A stretch of 52,138 bases of DNA from Lachnospiraceae bacterium (GCA_024688505.1 JAILDZ010000139.1:1-52138); one strand, 5' to 3'; counted from the first letter of the stretch, positions 16,364 to 26,281 are shown. Translations and numbers: made by a program. Notes: generated by a model from the sequence alone, not told the origin.

Positions 16364-19018
16364 ATGGAATACGGTGTAAACGAACTCAGAAGGAGTTATC
16401 TGAATTTCTTCGAAGGCAAGGATCATCTGGCTATGAAGAGCTTTTCTTTGGTGCCGAAGAATGACAATTCTCTTCTGCTCATTAATGCAGGTATGGCTCC
16501 CTTAAAGCCATATTTCACGGGACAGGAGGTGCCCCCGAGGAAGCGCGTGACCACATGCCAGAAATGCGTGCGTACCGGCGATATAGAAAATGTGGGAAAG
16601 ACAGCGCGTCACTTAACATTTTTTGAAATGCTGGGTAATTTCTCCTTCGGAGATTACTTTAAAAAAGAGGCCATTCACTGGTCATGGGAATATCTCACAG
16701 ATGTTTTAAAACTTTCCCCGGACAGGCTCTATCCCTCCATATACGGAGAAGATGATGAGGCTTTCGAGATCTGGAATAAAGAGATCGGCATCCCGGCAGA
16801 GAAGATAAAGAGATTCTATCGTGATCCCGAGACAGGGGAGTGCGATAACTTCTGGGAGCATGGCGCAGGACCTTGCGGCCCCTGCTCTGAGATCTATTAT
16901 GACAGAGGCGAAAAGTACGGATGCGGTAAGCCTACCTGCGGCGTGGGATGCGACTGCGACCGCTACATGGAAGTATGGAATAACGTATTCACACAGTTTA
17001 ACGGTGACGGCCATGGCGGTTACGAAGAGCTGGAGAATAAGAACATAGATACAGGAATGGGCCTGGAGCGCCTGGCAGTGGTGATGCAGGATGTGGACAG
17101 CGTCTTTGATATCGACACCATGAAGGCTATCAGAGACGAAGTGTGCGCCCTTTCCGGAAAGACATATCAGACCAATGCTGCAGCGGACGTATCCATCCGT
17201 CTCATCACAGATCATATCAGATCCACCACTTTCCTGATCTCTGACGGCGTGCTGCCGTCCAATGAAGGCAGAGGATACGTGCTGAGACGTCTTATAAGAA
17301 GAGCAGCCCGTCACGGAAGGATGCTGGGTATAGAAGGCGAATTCATGGCAAAGCTTTCCGCAGTGGTGGTTCGCGAAAGCAGCGACGGATATCCGGAGCT
17401 GGAAGAAAAGAAAGAATACATTTTCAAAGTGCTGACCGAGGAAGAAAAGCAGTTTAACAAGACCATAGACAAGGGTCTTGAAATCCTTTCTTCCATGGAA
17501 GATGATCTGAAGAAATCCGGAAAGACAGTGCTCTCCGGCGAAGATGCATTCAAGCTTTACGACACATATGGATTTCCCAAGGACCTCACTTCTGAGATCC
17601 TGGCGGAAAAAGGTCTATCCTTCGATGAGAAGGGCTTCGAAAAGTGCATGGAGATACAGAGAAGCACTGCCAGAGGAGCCCGTAAAGAAACAAATTATAT
17701 GGGTAAGGATGCCACAGTATATGAGAAGCTGGATCCTGCCCAGACATCCGAATTCACGGGATATGATACTTTAGAGACCGATTCAAAGATCATCGCCCTC
17801 ACATCCGAAACAGATGTGAAAGACGAGCTGACAGAAGGAGAGACAGGTACTCTTATTGCAGAAAAGTCTCCTTTCTATGGCACCATGGGCGGTCAGACAG
17901 GTGACACCGGTGTCATCACAAATGGTGAAGCCAGATTTGTGGTAGAGGATACCATCCATCTTTCAGGCGGTAAGATCGGTCATGTGGGGCATGTGGCTGC
18001 CGGCTCCTTTAAAGTAGGCGACAGTGTGAGACTCTCTGTGGACAGTGACAGAAGAAACACCATAGCAAAGAACCACAGTGCCACCCATCTTCTGCAAAGA
18101 GCTCTCCGTGATGTGCTGGGAGATCATGTGCATCAGAAGGGTTCTGATGTGAATGCAGACAGGCTGCGTTTCGACTTCACACATTTCTCCGCTATGACCG
18201 CAGAAGAGCTTCAGAAAGTGGAGACACTGGTGAATGAGAGAGTTCGCGCTGCAGTGCCTGTAGTGACGGAAGTCATGAGCCTGGATGAGGCCATGAAGAC
18301 AGGAGCCATGGCACTTTTCGATGAGAAATACGGTGAGAAGGTCCGCGTGGTGAAGATGGGAGAATACTCCACAGAGCTCTGTGGCGGTACTCATGTGAAG
18401 AATACAGGTGATGTGGCTGCATTCAAGATCCTCTCGGAAAGCGGTATATCATCAGGGGTTAGACGTATAGAAGCCATCACATCTGAAGCGGTGTTTGACT
18501 ATTACAGCACCGTGGAAGATATGCTAAGTAAGGCTGCGGAGCTTCTTAAGACTACTCCCGCCGGAGTAAATGACCGTATCGAGCATATGTTAAAAGAGAT
18601 AAAGGACCTGTCATCAGAGAATGAATCCTTAAAGAGCAAAGCTGCAAAGACCTCTCTTGGGGATGTGATGGATAAGGTGAAAGATGTGAAGGGCGTGAAG
18701 CTTCTGGCTGCAAACGTGCCGGGAGTGGATATGAACGGACTTCGCGACCTTGGAGATTCTCTGAAGGAGAAGTTGGGAGACGGTGTCATAGTGCTTTCTT
18801 CCGATAAGGACGGTAAGGTGTCTTTGGTGGTTATGGCCACTGACGGTGCGCAGAGTAAGGGCGCTCATGCCGGAAACCTGATCAAAGCCATTGCGGCAAA
18901 AGTAGGCGGTGGCGGCGGCGGCAAGCCGAATATGGCTCAGGCCGGAGGCAAGAACCCTGCCGGAATAGAAGATGCGTTAAGAGAAGCGGAAAATGTTCTT
19001 TCCGGGCAGATTTCATAA
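16364..19018 (+). CDS. alaS: Alanyl-tRNA synthetase
   Basis: Charges tRNA-Ala. At 884 aa it is full length. Domains: class II catalytic core (about 1-240, with NDNSLLLINAGMAP and FFEMLGNFSFGDYF), the tRNA-recognition helical domain (to about 450), the editing domain with the zinc-binding HSATHLL and CGGTH motifs, and the C-terminal coiled-coil/DHHA1-like C-Ala domain ending in the Gly-rich KVGGGGGGKPNMAQAGGK. It follows the 45-aa protein by one base and ends at a strong terminator. Confidence 0.98.
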   Translation: MEYGVNELRRSYLNFFEGKDHLAMKSFSLVPKNDNSLLLINAGMAPLKPYFTGQEVPPRKRVTTCQKCVRTGDIENVGKTARHLTFFEMLGNFSFGDYFKKEAIHWSWEYLTDVLKLSPDRLYPSIYGEDDEAFEIWNKEIGIPAEKIKRFYRDPETGECDNFWEHGAGPCGPCSEIYYDRGEKYGCGKPTCGVGCDCDRYMEVWNNVFTQFNGDGHGGYEELENKNIDTGMGLERLAVVMQDVDSVFDIDTMKAIRDEVCALSGKTYQTNAAADVSIRLITDHIRSTTFLISDGVLPSNEGRGYVLRRLIRRAARHGRMLGIEGEFMAKLSAVVVRESSDGYPELEEKKEYIFKVLTEEEKQFNKTIDKGLEILSSMEDDLKKSGKTVLSGEDAFKLYDTYGFPKDLTSEILAEKGLSFDEKGFEKCMEIQRSTARGARKETNYMGKDATVYEKLDPAQTSEFTGYDTLETDSKIIALTSETDVKDELTEGETGTLIAEKSPFYGTMGGQTGDTGVITNGEARFVVEDTIHLSGGKIGHVGHVAAGSFKVGDSVRLSVDSDRRNTIAKNHSATHLLQRALRDVLGDHVHQKGSDVNADRLRFDFTHFSAMTAEELQKVETLVNERVRAAVPVVTEVMSLDEAMKTGAMALFDEKYGEKVRVVKMGEYSTELCGGTHVKNTGDVAAFKILSESGISSGVRRIEAITSEAVFDYYSTVEDMLSKAAELLKTTPAGVNDRIEHMLKEIKDLSSENESLKSKAAKTSLGDVMDKVKDVKGVKLLAANVPGVDMNGLRDLGDSLKEKLGDGVIVLSSDKDGKVSLVVMATDGAQSKGAHAGNLIKAIAAKVGGGGGGKPNMAQAGGKNPAGIEDALREAENVLSGQIS

Positions 19019-19056
19019 ATAATCTGTGATATAACAACTAAATACACGTTGACTTT

Positions 19057-19101
19057 AAACCTGCTGTTTATCTGAATACCCGGGAAAACAGCAGGTTTTT
19101 T
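19057..19101 (+). terminator. Rho-independent terminator after alaS
   Basis: Stem AAACCTGCTGTTT (19057-19069) with AAACAGCAGGTTT (19086-19098), then a U-rich tail. Perfect 13-bp stem. Confidence 0.92.
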
Positions 19102-19128
19102 ATAACTCAGACTATAAGGGGGTATAAC

Positions 19129-19512
19129 ATGAGCATGAAGGAAGAATATCGCATAAAGGTGCTTGAGGTTCCGAGAGAACTGGCAGGCGCTTTCGGTGAG
19201 CTGGATGACGGAACTCATCTTTCCGGTCTGGGACAAAACGGCGTACACGGATTTACGGTGGTGGAAGACAGGGAAGAAGGATATGTGCCTGTGGCCCTCA
19301 CAGTTTTTTCGAAAAAAGGAGAATTGCTTTCAAATGCCAAGAAAACGAAGGGAAACGACCCGGGTGAAAAGAAAGCTCAGTATTTACGCCAGTATAAGGC
19401 TCTGAAGAAAATGAAAGATGAATATGTATCTGATGACAGGTCCACTCCGCCGAATATGTTTACGGATCAATATATAGAAAAGCAGATCTTCAGACTCCGT
19501 TTGAGTAAATGA
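19129..19512 (+). CDS. Hypothetical protein, 127 aa
   Basis: I do not recognise this family. The product is soluble and highly charged: a mixed alpha/beta N-terminal half (about 1-70, with HLSGLGQNGVHGFTVVED) and a Lys/Glu-rich helical C-terminal half. No signal peptide, Cys cluster or known motif is visible. An AAGGGGG SD (19116-19122) precedes the ATG at good spacing, and codon use matches the neighbours. It lies between the alaS terminator and the rpsU promoter; no clear promoter of its own is visible. Confidence 0.7.
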   Translation: MSMKEEYRIKVLEVPRELAGAFGELDDGTHLSGLGQNGVHGFTVVEDREEGYVPVALTVFSKKGELLSNAKKTKGNDPGEKKAQYLRQYKALKKMKDEYVSDDRSTPPNMFTDQYIEKQIFRLRLSK

Positions 19513-19541
19513 CGCATCAAAAGACAGCATTAAGAAAAAAG

Positions 19542-19569
19542 TTGACGGACTAAAATTTTATGATATAAT
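19542..19569 (+). promoter_or_regulatory. rpsU promoter
   Basis: TTGACG (19542-19547), 16-base spacer, TATAAT (19564-19569). The leader contains a small hairpin ATGCG-AAAGA-CGCAT (19578-19592) before the SD. Confidence 0.8.
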
Positions 19570-19621
19570 CAAGTTCGATGCGAAAGACGCATTAGTTCAT
19601 AACCGGAGGGAGGTTTGGTGA

Positions 19622-19798
19622 ATGTCTACGGTTATCGTTAAAGAGAATGAATCTTTAGATAGTGCGTTACGCAGATTTAAGAGGAGTTGCGCAAAGGCTG
19701 GTATCCAGCAGGAGATTCGTAAGAGAGAACATTACGAGAAGCCCAGCGTAAAGCGTAAGAAGAAATCTGAAGCTGCGAGAAAACGTAAGTACAATTAA
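19622..19798 (+). CDS. rpsU: 30S ribosomal protein S21
   Basis: A 58-aa, very basic protein of the small ribosomal subunit, recognised from [20 protein letters not shown] and the Arg/Lys-rich C-terminus ([15 protein letters not shown]). The SD GGAGGGAGG (19605-19613) is ideally placed. It has its own promoter and terminator, so it is monocistronic here; the yqeY gene that often follows it is absent. Codon choice leans more to CGT/AAG/GCG codons than in neighbours, as expected for a highly expressed gene. Confidence 0.97.
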   Translation: MSTVIVKENESLDSALRRFKRSCAKAGIQQEIRKREHYEKPSVKRKKKSEAARKRKYN

Positions 19799-19807
19799 TT
19801 CAAAGAG

Positions 19808-19833
19808 GGGATGCACCTTGCATCCCTTTTTTT
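19808..19833 (+). terminator. Rho-independent terminator after rpsU
   Basis: GGGATGCA-CCT-TGCATCCC (19808-19826) followed by seven T residues. Confidence 0.92.
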
Positions 19834-19886
19834 ATTCTTATATACTTGTTATAAGAATAGTTTTCATAAGGCTGGGGGTGATTGAT

Positions 19887-20348
19887 TTGAAGACAGAGTA
19901 TTTCAAAAAAAGACTTTCAAGCTTATGCGTACTAGTACTTATACTTGCGATCCTTACGGGATGTGCATCAAAGACCATGGGGCTTTCCACATTTGCAGAC
20001 ATAGTCCAGGAAAAGAGTTACCTGGTGACGGATGCCTCCGGCTCGGCACCGGGAATCAAGATCTGGAAAGTGGCCCGGCTGGTAGAGAAAAATGCAAATA
20101 TCCAGTATGTGGAATTCGAAGGGGACGGTCAGGCCAATAAGTTTTACAGCAATGAGGTGCAGAACCTCAAGAACCTGACCGGGAGCAACGGCAGCAGCAA
20201 TGCGGGGAGTTTTACATTAACAGACAGGAATTATTATTACCAGATCATGAAGAAGGGGAAATACGTGATCTATGGTACATGTCCGGCCACATATTCTTCC
20301 GAGATGAAAGATATCATGGCAAAGATAGGTGAGCTGGAAGTAAAGTGA
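19887..20348 (+). CDS. Small lipoprotein, DUF4358-like or unknown
   Basis: A 153-aa exported lipoprotein. The start is taken as TTG at 19887, because GGGGG/GGGGGTGAT at 19874-19883 is a near-perfect SD at 8 bases, whereas an upstream in-frame start would lie inside the rpsU terminator. From this start the product has a basic N-terminus (KTEYFKKR), a hydrophobic core and a lipobox LTGC near residue 25. The mature part has no motif I recognise; it contains a Ser/Gly/Asn-rich loop (SNGSSNAGS). It is 9 bases upstream of prfC and probably co-transcribed with it. The family name is a guess. Confidence 0.75.
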   Translation: MKTEYFKKRLSSLCVLVLILAILTGCASKTMGLSTFADIVQEKSYLVTDASGSAPGIKIWKVARLVEKNANIQYVEFEGDGQANKFYSNEVQNLKNLTGSNGSSNAGSFTLTDRNYYYQIMKKGKYVIYGTCPATYSSEMKDIMAKIGELEVK

Positions 20349-20357
20349 GGTTTAGTA

Positions 20358-21947
20358 TTGTCAGAATTACATAACGAAATAGAGAAGCGGCGCACCTTTG
20401 CCATTATTTCCCATCCCGATGCAGGAAAGACCACCCTGACGGAGAAGTTCTTATTATACGGAGGCGCCATTAATCTGGCGGGGTCTGTGAAAGGAAAGGC
20501 CACAGCCAGACATGCAGTATCGGACTGGATGGAGATAGAAAAGGAGAGAGGTATCTCCGTCACATCATCTGTGCTTCAGTTTAACTACGGAGGGATGTGC
20601 ATAAACATCCTGGATACACCGGGGCATCAGGATTTCTCCGAGGATACTTATCGTACACTCATGGCTGCGGATTCTGCCGTCATGGTGATAGATGCATCAA
20701 AAGGTGTGGAGGCACAAACCAGGAAACTCTTCAAGGTGTGCGTCATGAGGCATATCCCCATATTCACATTTATAAACAAAATGGACCGGGATGCCATGGA
20801 CACGTTTGAACTCCTTGATGATATAGAAAACGAGCTGGGTATCGCCACCTGTCCCATTAACTGGCCCATCGGTTCCGGAAAGGGCTTTAAAGGCGTATAC
20901 GACAGGGAAACAAAGTCCGTCATGACCTTTGCGGACACCTTAAAGGGCACGAAAGAAGGCACGGAAAAGGATATCCCCATAGACAGCCCGGAGTTGGAAG
21001 AGGAAATAGGAGAAGAAAAAAAGCAGACCCTTCTCGATGAGCTGGAGCTCCTGGACGGAGCAGGAGCGGAGTTTGATCAGGAGCTGGTATCAAAGGGAGA
21101 GCTTTCTCCTGTGTTTTTCGGATCGGCTCTTACGAATTTTGGTGTGGAGACTTTCCTTCAGCATTTCCTGAAGATGACCACGTCGCCTCTTCCCAGGACA
21201 TCGGATGCAGGTGTGATAGATCCGTTTTCTCCTGATTTTTCGGCGTTTGTGTTTAAAATCCAGGCAAATATGAATAAGGCCCATAGAGACAGAGTGGCTT
21301 TTATGAGGATATGTTCCGGCGAGTTTAATGCGGGAATGAGCGTATATCATGTGCAGGGCGGAAAGGAAGTGCGTCTTTCACAGCCACAGCAGATGATGGC
21401 AGATGAAAGAAAGATGGTGGACAAAGCCTATGCCGGAGATATCATAGGTATCTTCGATCCGGGCATCTTCTCTATAGGAGACACACTGACCACAGCAAAG
21501 GAAAAGTTTGCCTTCGAAGGCATCCCCACATTCGCTCCGGAGCATTTTGCCAGAGTGATCCAGATGGATACCATGAAACGTAAACAGTTCATGAAGGGGA
21601 TCACGCAGATAGCTCAGGAAGGCGCCATACAGATCTTTCAGGAGTTTAACACCGGAATGGAAGAGATCATTGTGGGCGTGGTGGGCGTGCTTCAGTTTGA
21701 TGTGCTGAAATACCGTCTGAATAATGAATACGGGGTGGAGATCAGAATGGAAAATCTGCCCTATGAGCACATCAGATGGATAGAAAGCACAGATACCGAT
21801 GTAGAGAGGCTTTCCGGCACTTCCGATATGAAGAAGGTGAAGGACCTGAAAGGAAGACCGCTTCTTCTGTTTGTGAATGCCTGGAGTGTGGGCATGACTT
21901 TGGAAAGAAACGAGGGTCTGGTGCTTTCGGAATTCGGCAGAGACTGA
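20358..21947 (+). CDS. prfC: Peptide chain release factor 3
   Basis: GTPase that removes RF1/RF2 from ribosomes after termination. At 529 aa it is full length. G1 HPDAGKTTLTEK, the switch region around EIEKERGISVTSS, G3 DTPGHQDF and G4 NKMDRD are present, followed by the domain II beta-barrel and the C-terminal EF-G-like domain (RWIEST, FVNAWSVGM). Starts at TTG with an AGTGAGG SD. It sits within a tight run of genes from the lipoprotein at 19887 to the membrane protein ending at 27336. Confidence 0.97.
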   Translation: MSELHNEIEKRRTFAIISHPDAGKTTLTEKFLLYGGAINLAGSVKGKATARHAVSDWMEIEKERGISVTSSVLQFNYGGMCINILDTPGHQDFSEDTYRTLMAADSAVMVIDASKGVEAQTRKLFKVCVMRHIPIFTFINKMDRDAMDTFELLDDIENELGIATCPINWPIGSGKGFKGVYDRETKSVMTFADTLKGTKEGTEKDIPIDSPELEEEIGEEKKQTLLDELELLDGAGAEFDQELVSKGELSPVFFGSALTNFGVETFLQHFLKMTTSPLPRTSDAGVIDPFSPDFSAFVFKIQANMNKAHRDRVAFMRICSGEFNAGMSVYHVQGGKEVRLSQPQQMMADERKMVDKAYAGDIIGIFDPGIFSIGDTLTTAKEKFAFEGIPTFAPEHFARVIQMDTMKRKQFMKGITQIAQEGAIQIFQEFNTGMEEIIVGVVGVLQFDVLKYRLNNEYGVEIRMENLPYEHIRWIESTDTDVERLSGTSDMKKVKDLKGRPLLLFVNAWSVGMTLERNEGLVLSEFGRD

Positions 21948-21978
21948 CGAGATACGGGATTATCAAGGGGGAGAATAA

Positions 21979-23673
21979 ATGGATATAAAAGCCCGATATG
22001 ACGAATGGATGACGAACCTTAAGGATAATGATCCTTTGAAGGCGGAGCTGGTGGCCATAGCAGGAGACGATGCTGATATAGAGGACAGATTCTATAAGGA
22101 TCTTTCCTTTGGCACAGCCGGGCTTCGCGGCAAGGTGGGTGTAGGCACCAATCGCATGAATTTCATCACGGTGGGAAAAGCCACACAGGGAGTGGCCGAA
22201 TACATCGTATCTACAGGACGGGATAACATGAATAAAGGCGTGGTCATCGCCCACGATCCCAGACATTTTTCCAAAGAGTTTTCTAAACTGGCAGCAGGCA
22301 TCTTCGCTGCAAACGGCATCAAAGTATATACATTTCCGGATCTTCGTCCCACACCGGAGCTGGCGTTTATGATACGCCGTCTTCATACGGTGTCCGGCAT
22401 CAATATCACAGCATCACATAATCCCAGGGAGTATAACGGATATAAGGCATATTGGGACGATGGCTGTCAGGTGTCGGAAGAAGTGGCTGCAGCCATGACT
22501 GAAAAGATAAACGCCGTGGATATCTGGAAGGGCATTAAGACCATGGACTTCGACCGGGCCGTATCAGAGGGCATGATCACAGTGCTGGATGAAAAATATG
22601 ACAGGGAGTATCTGGATAAGATAGAGGCTATGGCCATCCATAGCGGGGATGAACTGGACCTTTCCATTCCGCTGGTATATACACCCCTAAACGGCTGCGG
22701 GTCCGTACCCTTCAGACAGATGATGGATGACAGGGGATTTAATAATTATATGATAGTGCCGGAGCAGGCAGATCCCGATCCGGATTTCACCACAGTGGGA
22801 TATCCGAATCCTGAGGACCCGAAAGCATTCAGACTCTCGGAAGAGCACGGCAGGAAGTTTGGCGCAGAGCTCCTCATGGCCACAGACCCGGATGCGGACA
22901 GATTTGCAATAGAGATAAGGGATGATAACGGAGATTATATCCCGCTGAACGGAAACCAGACGGGGTATCTCCTGGTAAATTACGTGCTGGAAGGCCATAA
23001 GGATGCGGGCACTCTGCCGGAAAAGGGAGCCATGGTAAAATCCATAGTGACATCCACTCTTTCCGACATCATGGCAAATGCATACGGAGTGAAGATGTTC
23101 GAGACCCTGACAGGCTTCAAGAATATCTGCGGAAAGATACCCTATCTCCAGAGTCACGGATATAAATATCTCTTTGGATATGAGGAATCCGTGGGATATG
23201 CCGTGTGTGAAGATATCAGAGATAAGGACGGCATATCAGCCGGAATGCTGGTGGCCGAGGCTGCGGCATACTACCGTAAACAGGGAAAGACACTGTATGA
23301 CGTGCTGCAGGAGATATACGAAAAATACGGATTCTTTGCTGAGGATGAGCCGAACATCATTCTGGACGGCATATCCGGAGCAGAGAGGATACAGCGTATG
23401 ATGAAATATTTCCGGGCAAATATCCCGGAAAGCGTGGCAGGATATAAGGTGGAAAAAGTCATAGACCATATTAACGGATATGAAGACATGATGCCCCAGA
23501 ACGCCATTCGCATATATCTGGAAAACGGCGCATGGTTCGCGGTACGTCCGTCCGGAACCGAGCCCAAGATAAAGTTCTATTTCTATGCCAAAGGCGAAAA
23601 TAAAGAAGAGGCTCTGGCAGTAAACGGCAGGATCAAAGACGAAATATTCGGCCTGATAAACGGAGTCGAATAA
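21979..23673 (+). CDS. pgcA: Phospho-sugar mutase (phosphoglucomutase/phosphomannomutase)
   Basis: Interconverts hexose 1- and 6-phosphates through a phosphoserine. At 564 aa it matches the Firmicutes PgcA type. Motifs: GTAGLRGKVGVGTNRMN near the N-terminus, the phosphoserine loop TASHNPREYNGYK, metal loop DPDADRFAIE, sugar-binding GYEESVGYAV and phosphate-binding RPSGTEPKIKFY. It would supply glucose-1-phosphate for polymer and UDP-sugar synthesis and process galactose-derived glucose-1-phosphate. A GGGGGAG SD precedes the ATG; a GNAT-like gene follows after 14 bases. Confidence 0.95.
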   Translation: MDIKARYDEWMTNLKDNDPLKAELVAIAGDDADIEDRFYKDLSFGTAGLRGKVGVGTNRMNFITVGKATQGVAEYIVSTGRDNMNKGVVIAHDPRHFSKEFSKLAAGIFAANGIKVYTFPDLRPTPELAFMIRRLHTVSGINITASHNPREYNGYKAYWDDGCQVSEEVAAAMTEKINAVDIWKGIKTMDFDRAVSEGMITVLDEKYDREYLDKIEAMAIHSGDELDLSIPLVYTPLNGCGSVPFRQMMDDRGFNNYMIVPEQADPDPDFTTVGYPNPEDPKAFRLSEEHGRKFGAELLMATDPDADRFAIEIRDDNGDYIPLNGNQTGYLLVNYVLEGHKDAGTLPEKGAMVKSIVTSTLSDIMANAYGVKMFETLTGFKNICGKIPYLQSHGYKYLFGYEESVGYAVCEDIRDKDGISAGMLVAEAAAYYRKQGKTLYDVLQEIYEKYGFFAEDEPNIILDGISGAERIQRMMKYFRANIPESVAGYKVEKVIDHINGYEDMMPQNAIRIYLENGAWFAVRPSGTEPKIKFYFYAKGENKEEALAVNGRIKDEIFGLINGVE

Positions 23674-23687
23674 GCAGAGGAAGTCCT

Positions 23688-25598
23688 ATGCAGATATACA
23701 AATCAGTAGAAAACGAAGAATATCTGAGACTCGAAGAAGAAAGCGAAGCGTCCATCACCGTCCGTAAGGAAGGAAGGTCGGCAAACATTCTCTCCATTCA
23801 GGTGCCAAAAGGAGACCGCAGGGAAGGCGTGGGCGAAGCGCTTTTAAAATCCTGCTGCTCCCTTCTGTATGATGACGGGATAAGAAGAGTCGAAGCTGAT
23901 TTCCTGGATGAAATAAGCGGCATGACCGAATTCTTCAATGAAATGGGATTTGAGACAGAAGACGGAGTGTCGGTGATGTCTGTGGATGTGTCTGCGATCC
24001 TTTCGAATAAGAAGGTGAAAAAGACCCTGCAGGCGGGTTTCGGGAATGCTTCTTTTGAACCCTTATCCGAGCTTTTTGTGGTACAGTGGGACGACTTTGT
24101 GACCACCCTTGCCGAACAAAACATAAAGATAAGTAATTCCGATATAGCCAGGTTTTCTCAGGAACTGAGCGGCGTGGTATATGATAAGGAAAATGAAATA
24201 AAAGCATTTATTTTCTGTACTGAAGACGGAAAGAATGTGCATGTGGACCTGGTGGCCAGCGCTGATGCAAAGAGTGCGGTCTATGCCATGACGGCTATCC
24301 AGGGCATGCTTAAAGTGATAGTGGAGTCCGGAGGAGCGTCGAAGTATAAGACCATCACATATCTCATGGTAAACGAAAAGATCAATCAGATCTTTGACAT
24401 TATCCTGAACGGAGATGTTAAACCGGAAACAGTGGGAAAGACCATACATGCCTTTAAAAAGCTGTCCGATACGGATCAGTTTGATGAGTATGACATCGAA
24501 GAGGATCTGGACGAGGACATGGATGATGAATGGCAACGGGAGATCAGAAAGGTACCGAAGCAGAGCAATGTCAGCTGGAAGACCGTATGGCACAGAAATG
24601 ACGGCAGAGATCTGGGAAAAGACATTTCTTCCGGAATGAAGAGTTCTGCGAAGAGCAGTGCGTACGGCGATGAAGGCTCATCCGGAATGAATGAGGATGT
24701 GGTCATTGATTTTGATAAAGAAGAAGATGAGACCGACGGACTCATATGTAAAGACACTGTCAGGATCACTGCGGACAATCTGGGAGAACTGGCAGGATTC
24801 TTGTCTCCCCAGGCGGCGCTTGATATGAAGCGTCCGTTCTTCAGGGGAATAGTGGCGTACGTGGAAGACACCAAAGAGATCGGTGCAGTTATAGTATATG
24901 AATACAAGAATCTGGACGAGGAAGCCGATACCGAGGCAGAGATCACATGGTTTGCCGTGTATGATGAGGACGCCGGCCAAAGACTTATAGATGAATTTGA
25001 AAATGAGATAGAAGAGGACGGTACCGTAAGGACATATTATGAAGTTCACGATCTTTCGGAATCGGAAAGAAAGATCCTGGAGAATGTCGGGTTTGACATC
25101 ACCGAGAAGGAGAGCTCAGAAATGATCCTCACTCTGGATGACCTGGAAAATGTGCCGGTTTTAAATAAAAAGTGTCCCGATTTCGTAAAAAGCATAAGCA
25201 AGCTTGGCGACAAGGATTTTAAACGAGGAGTGGCAAACTGCCTCTTCCATGACAGGAAGGGACTTCTGGAAGATATAGCTTTTCTTCCCAAGAACTGGTA
25301 TGACATGGATCTGTCCTCATATATCGAAGAAGATGAAAACATCACCAGTGTTTTTCTTATCCACAGGGACGTGACGGGCTGCATGGTGACAGATCTTTTA
25401 TTTACTTCCGGATCCGATTATACGGTGGAAATACTGGGCATGCTCCGTTATTCTCTTAAGGCCGCACTTTCCAAATATAAAGGAAATACAATGGTTAAAG
25501 TGAAAAGACATAATAAACAGGTGGAGGCACTTATGAAGAAACTTTTCCCGAATAAAAAGGGAGAAAAAGTGCTGTACATAGAGAAGGGAGAAGACTAG
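23688..25598 (+). CDS. Multi-module GNAT-like protein, unknown function
   Basis: A 636-aa cytoplasmic, acidic protein. The N-terminal about 110 residues look like a GNAT acetyltransferase fold with an acetyl-CoA loop RREGVGEALLKS (residues 44-55). An unrecognised alpha/beta part (110-270), a very acidic linker (about 275-290, EEDLDEDMDDE) and a Ser/Gly-rich linker follow. Two further segments (about 350-475 and 500-636) again have the strand-helix layout of degenerate GNAT modules, but without a clear acetyl-CoA loop. It lies 14 bases after pgcA and 2 bases before a membrane protein gene. Substrate unknown; it may be an acetyltransferase with regulatory pseudo-modules, or fully non-enzymatic. 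Confidence 0.65.
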   Translation: MQIYKSVENEEYLRLEEESEASITVRKEGRSANILSIQVPKGDRREGVGEALLKSCCSLLYDDGIRRVEADFLDEISGMTEFFNEMGFETEDGVSVMSVDVSAILSNKKVKKTLQAGFGNASFEPLSELFVVQWDDFVTTLAEQNIKISNSDIARFSQELSGVVYDKENEIKAFIFCTEDGKNVHVDLVASADAKSAVYAMTAIQGMLKVIVESGGASKYKTITYLMVNEKINQIFDIILNGDVKPETVGKTIHAFKKLSDTDQFDEYDIEEDLDEDMDDEWQREIRKVPKQSNVSWKTVWHRNDGRDLGKDISSGMKSSAKSSAYGDEGSSGMNEDVVIDFDKEEDETDGLICKDTVRITADNLGELAGFLSPQAALDMKRPFFRGIVAYVEDTKEIGAVIVYEYKNLDEEADTEAEITWFAVYDEDAGQRLIDEFENEIEEDGTVRTYYEVHDLSESERKILENVGFDITEKESSEMILTLDDLENVPVLNKKCPDFVKSISKLGDKDFKRGVANCLFHDRKGLLEDIAFLPKNWYDMDLSSYIEEDENITSVFLIHRDVTGCMVTDLLFTSGSDYTVEILGMLRYSLKAALSKYKGNTMVKVKRHNKQVEALMKKLFPNKKGEKVLYIEKGED

Positions 25599-25600
25599 CA

Positions 25601-26281
25601 ATGATTAATATGGATCAACTGGATCTTGCTACCGTAATAATGGATTTTGCGGCAGTGTGTATCCTGACAGGCGTACTAATCCATACATCCATATACAGGA
25701 AGAGGGGACACAGAGAGGATAAACTGTTCTTTTATATGGAGATCCTCACCATGGTAATGGCCATATCCGATGCCGTCACATATGTGCTCGATGAGAGCAG
25801 CGTACCCGGGGCTGCAATTATCAGCATGGGATGCAATACAGTATTCCATGTATGCTTCGAATTGATCTTCGGGCTGTATCTGTTGTTCTTCATGTGTGGT
25901 ACGGAAAAAGGAAAAGTGGATTTTGATAAGCGCTGGGTATACTATATGGCACTTTCATTTGCGGGTGTGCTCATGGTCCTTATCAATATCTTTACCGGAT
26001 TCTTATATATAGTGGACCCTGCCGACAACGCATATAAAGGCGCAACAGCCTATAACATGGTCTATATCGCGCCGGCCATATATCTTCTTTTCAGCATGAT
26101 GATCATAGCAAAGGAAGATGTGAGACTGCTTATCATAATGCTGGTACTCACTGTGGCCAGAGCGCTTCTTACCATAATGTGCAGAGGAGTGTCTGCAGGT
26201 GCGCTTGTGACATCCATGTTGCTGGTGTTTACACAGATCTATGTAATGAATAAGCCCTTTTATGAGGAGGCTGACGAATGA
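25601..26281 (+). CDS. Polytopic membrane protein, sensor-like, no output domain
   Basis: A 226-aa protein that is almost all membrane: six or seven hydrophobic helices, with short loops (YRKRGHREDK after helix 1; ACGTEKGKVDF-like loop, here CGTEKGKVDFDKRW). The helix arrangement resembles the N-terminal membrane sensing halves of histidine kinases and GGDEF proteins in Lachnospiraceae, but the protein ends after the last helix (NKPFYEEADE) with no output domain. Its stop overlaps the start of the next gene (ATGA). That gene encodes a related membrane half joined to a GGDEF-like domain, so the two probably form a receptor complex; this is inference. Confidence 0.7.
   Translation: MINMDQLDLATVIMDFAAVCILTGVLIHTSIYRKRGHREDKLFFYMEILTMVMAISDAVTYVLDESSVPGAAIISMGCNTVFHVCFELIFGLYLLFFMCGTEKGKVDFDKRWVYYMALSFAGVLMVLINIFTGFLYIVDPADNAYKGATAYNMVYIAPAIYLLFSMMIIAKEDVRLLIIMLVLTVARALLTIMCRGVSAGALVTSMLLVFTQIYVMNKPFYEEADE

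Noticed and set aside
19818..19886. Longer start of the lipoprotein gene
   Set aside because: It overlaps the rpsU terminator, lacks an SD there, and would spoil the lipoprotein signal peptide that the TTG at 19887 gives.
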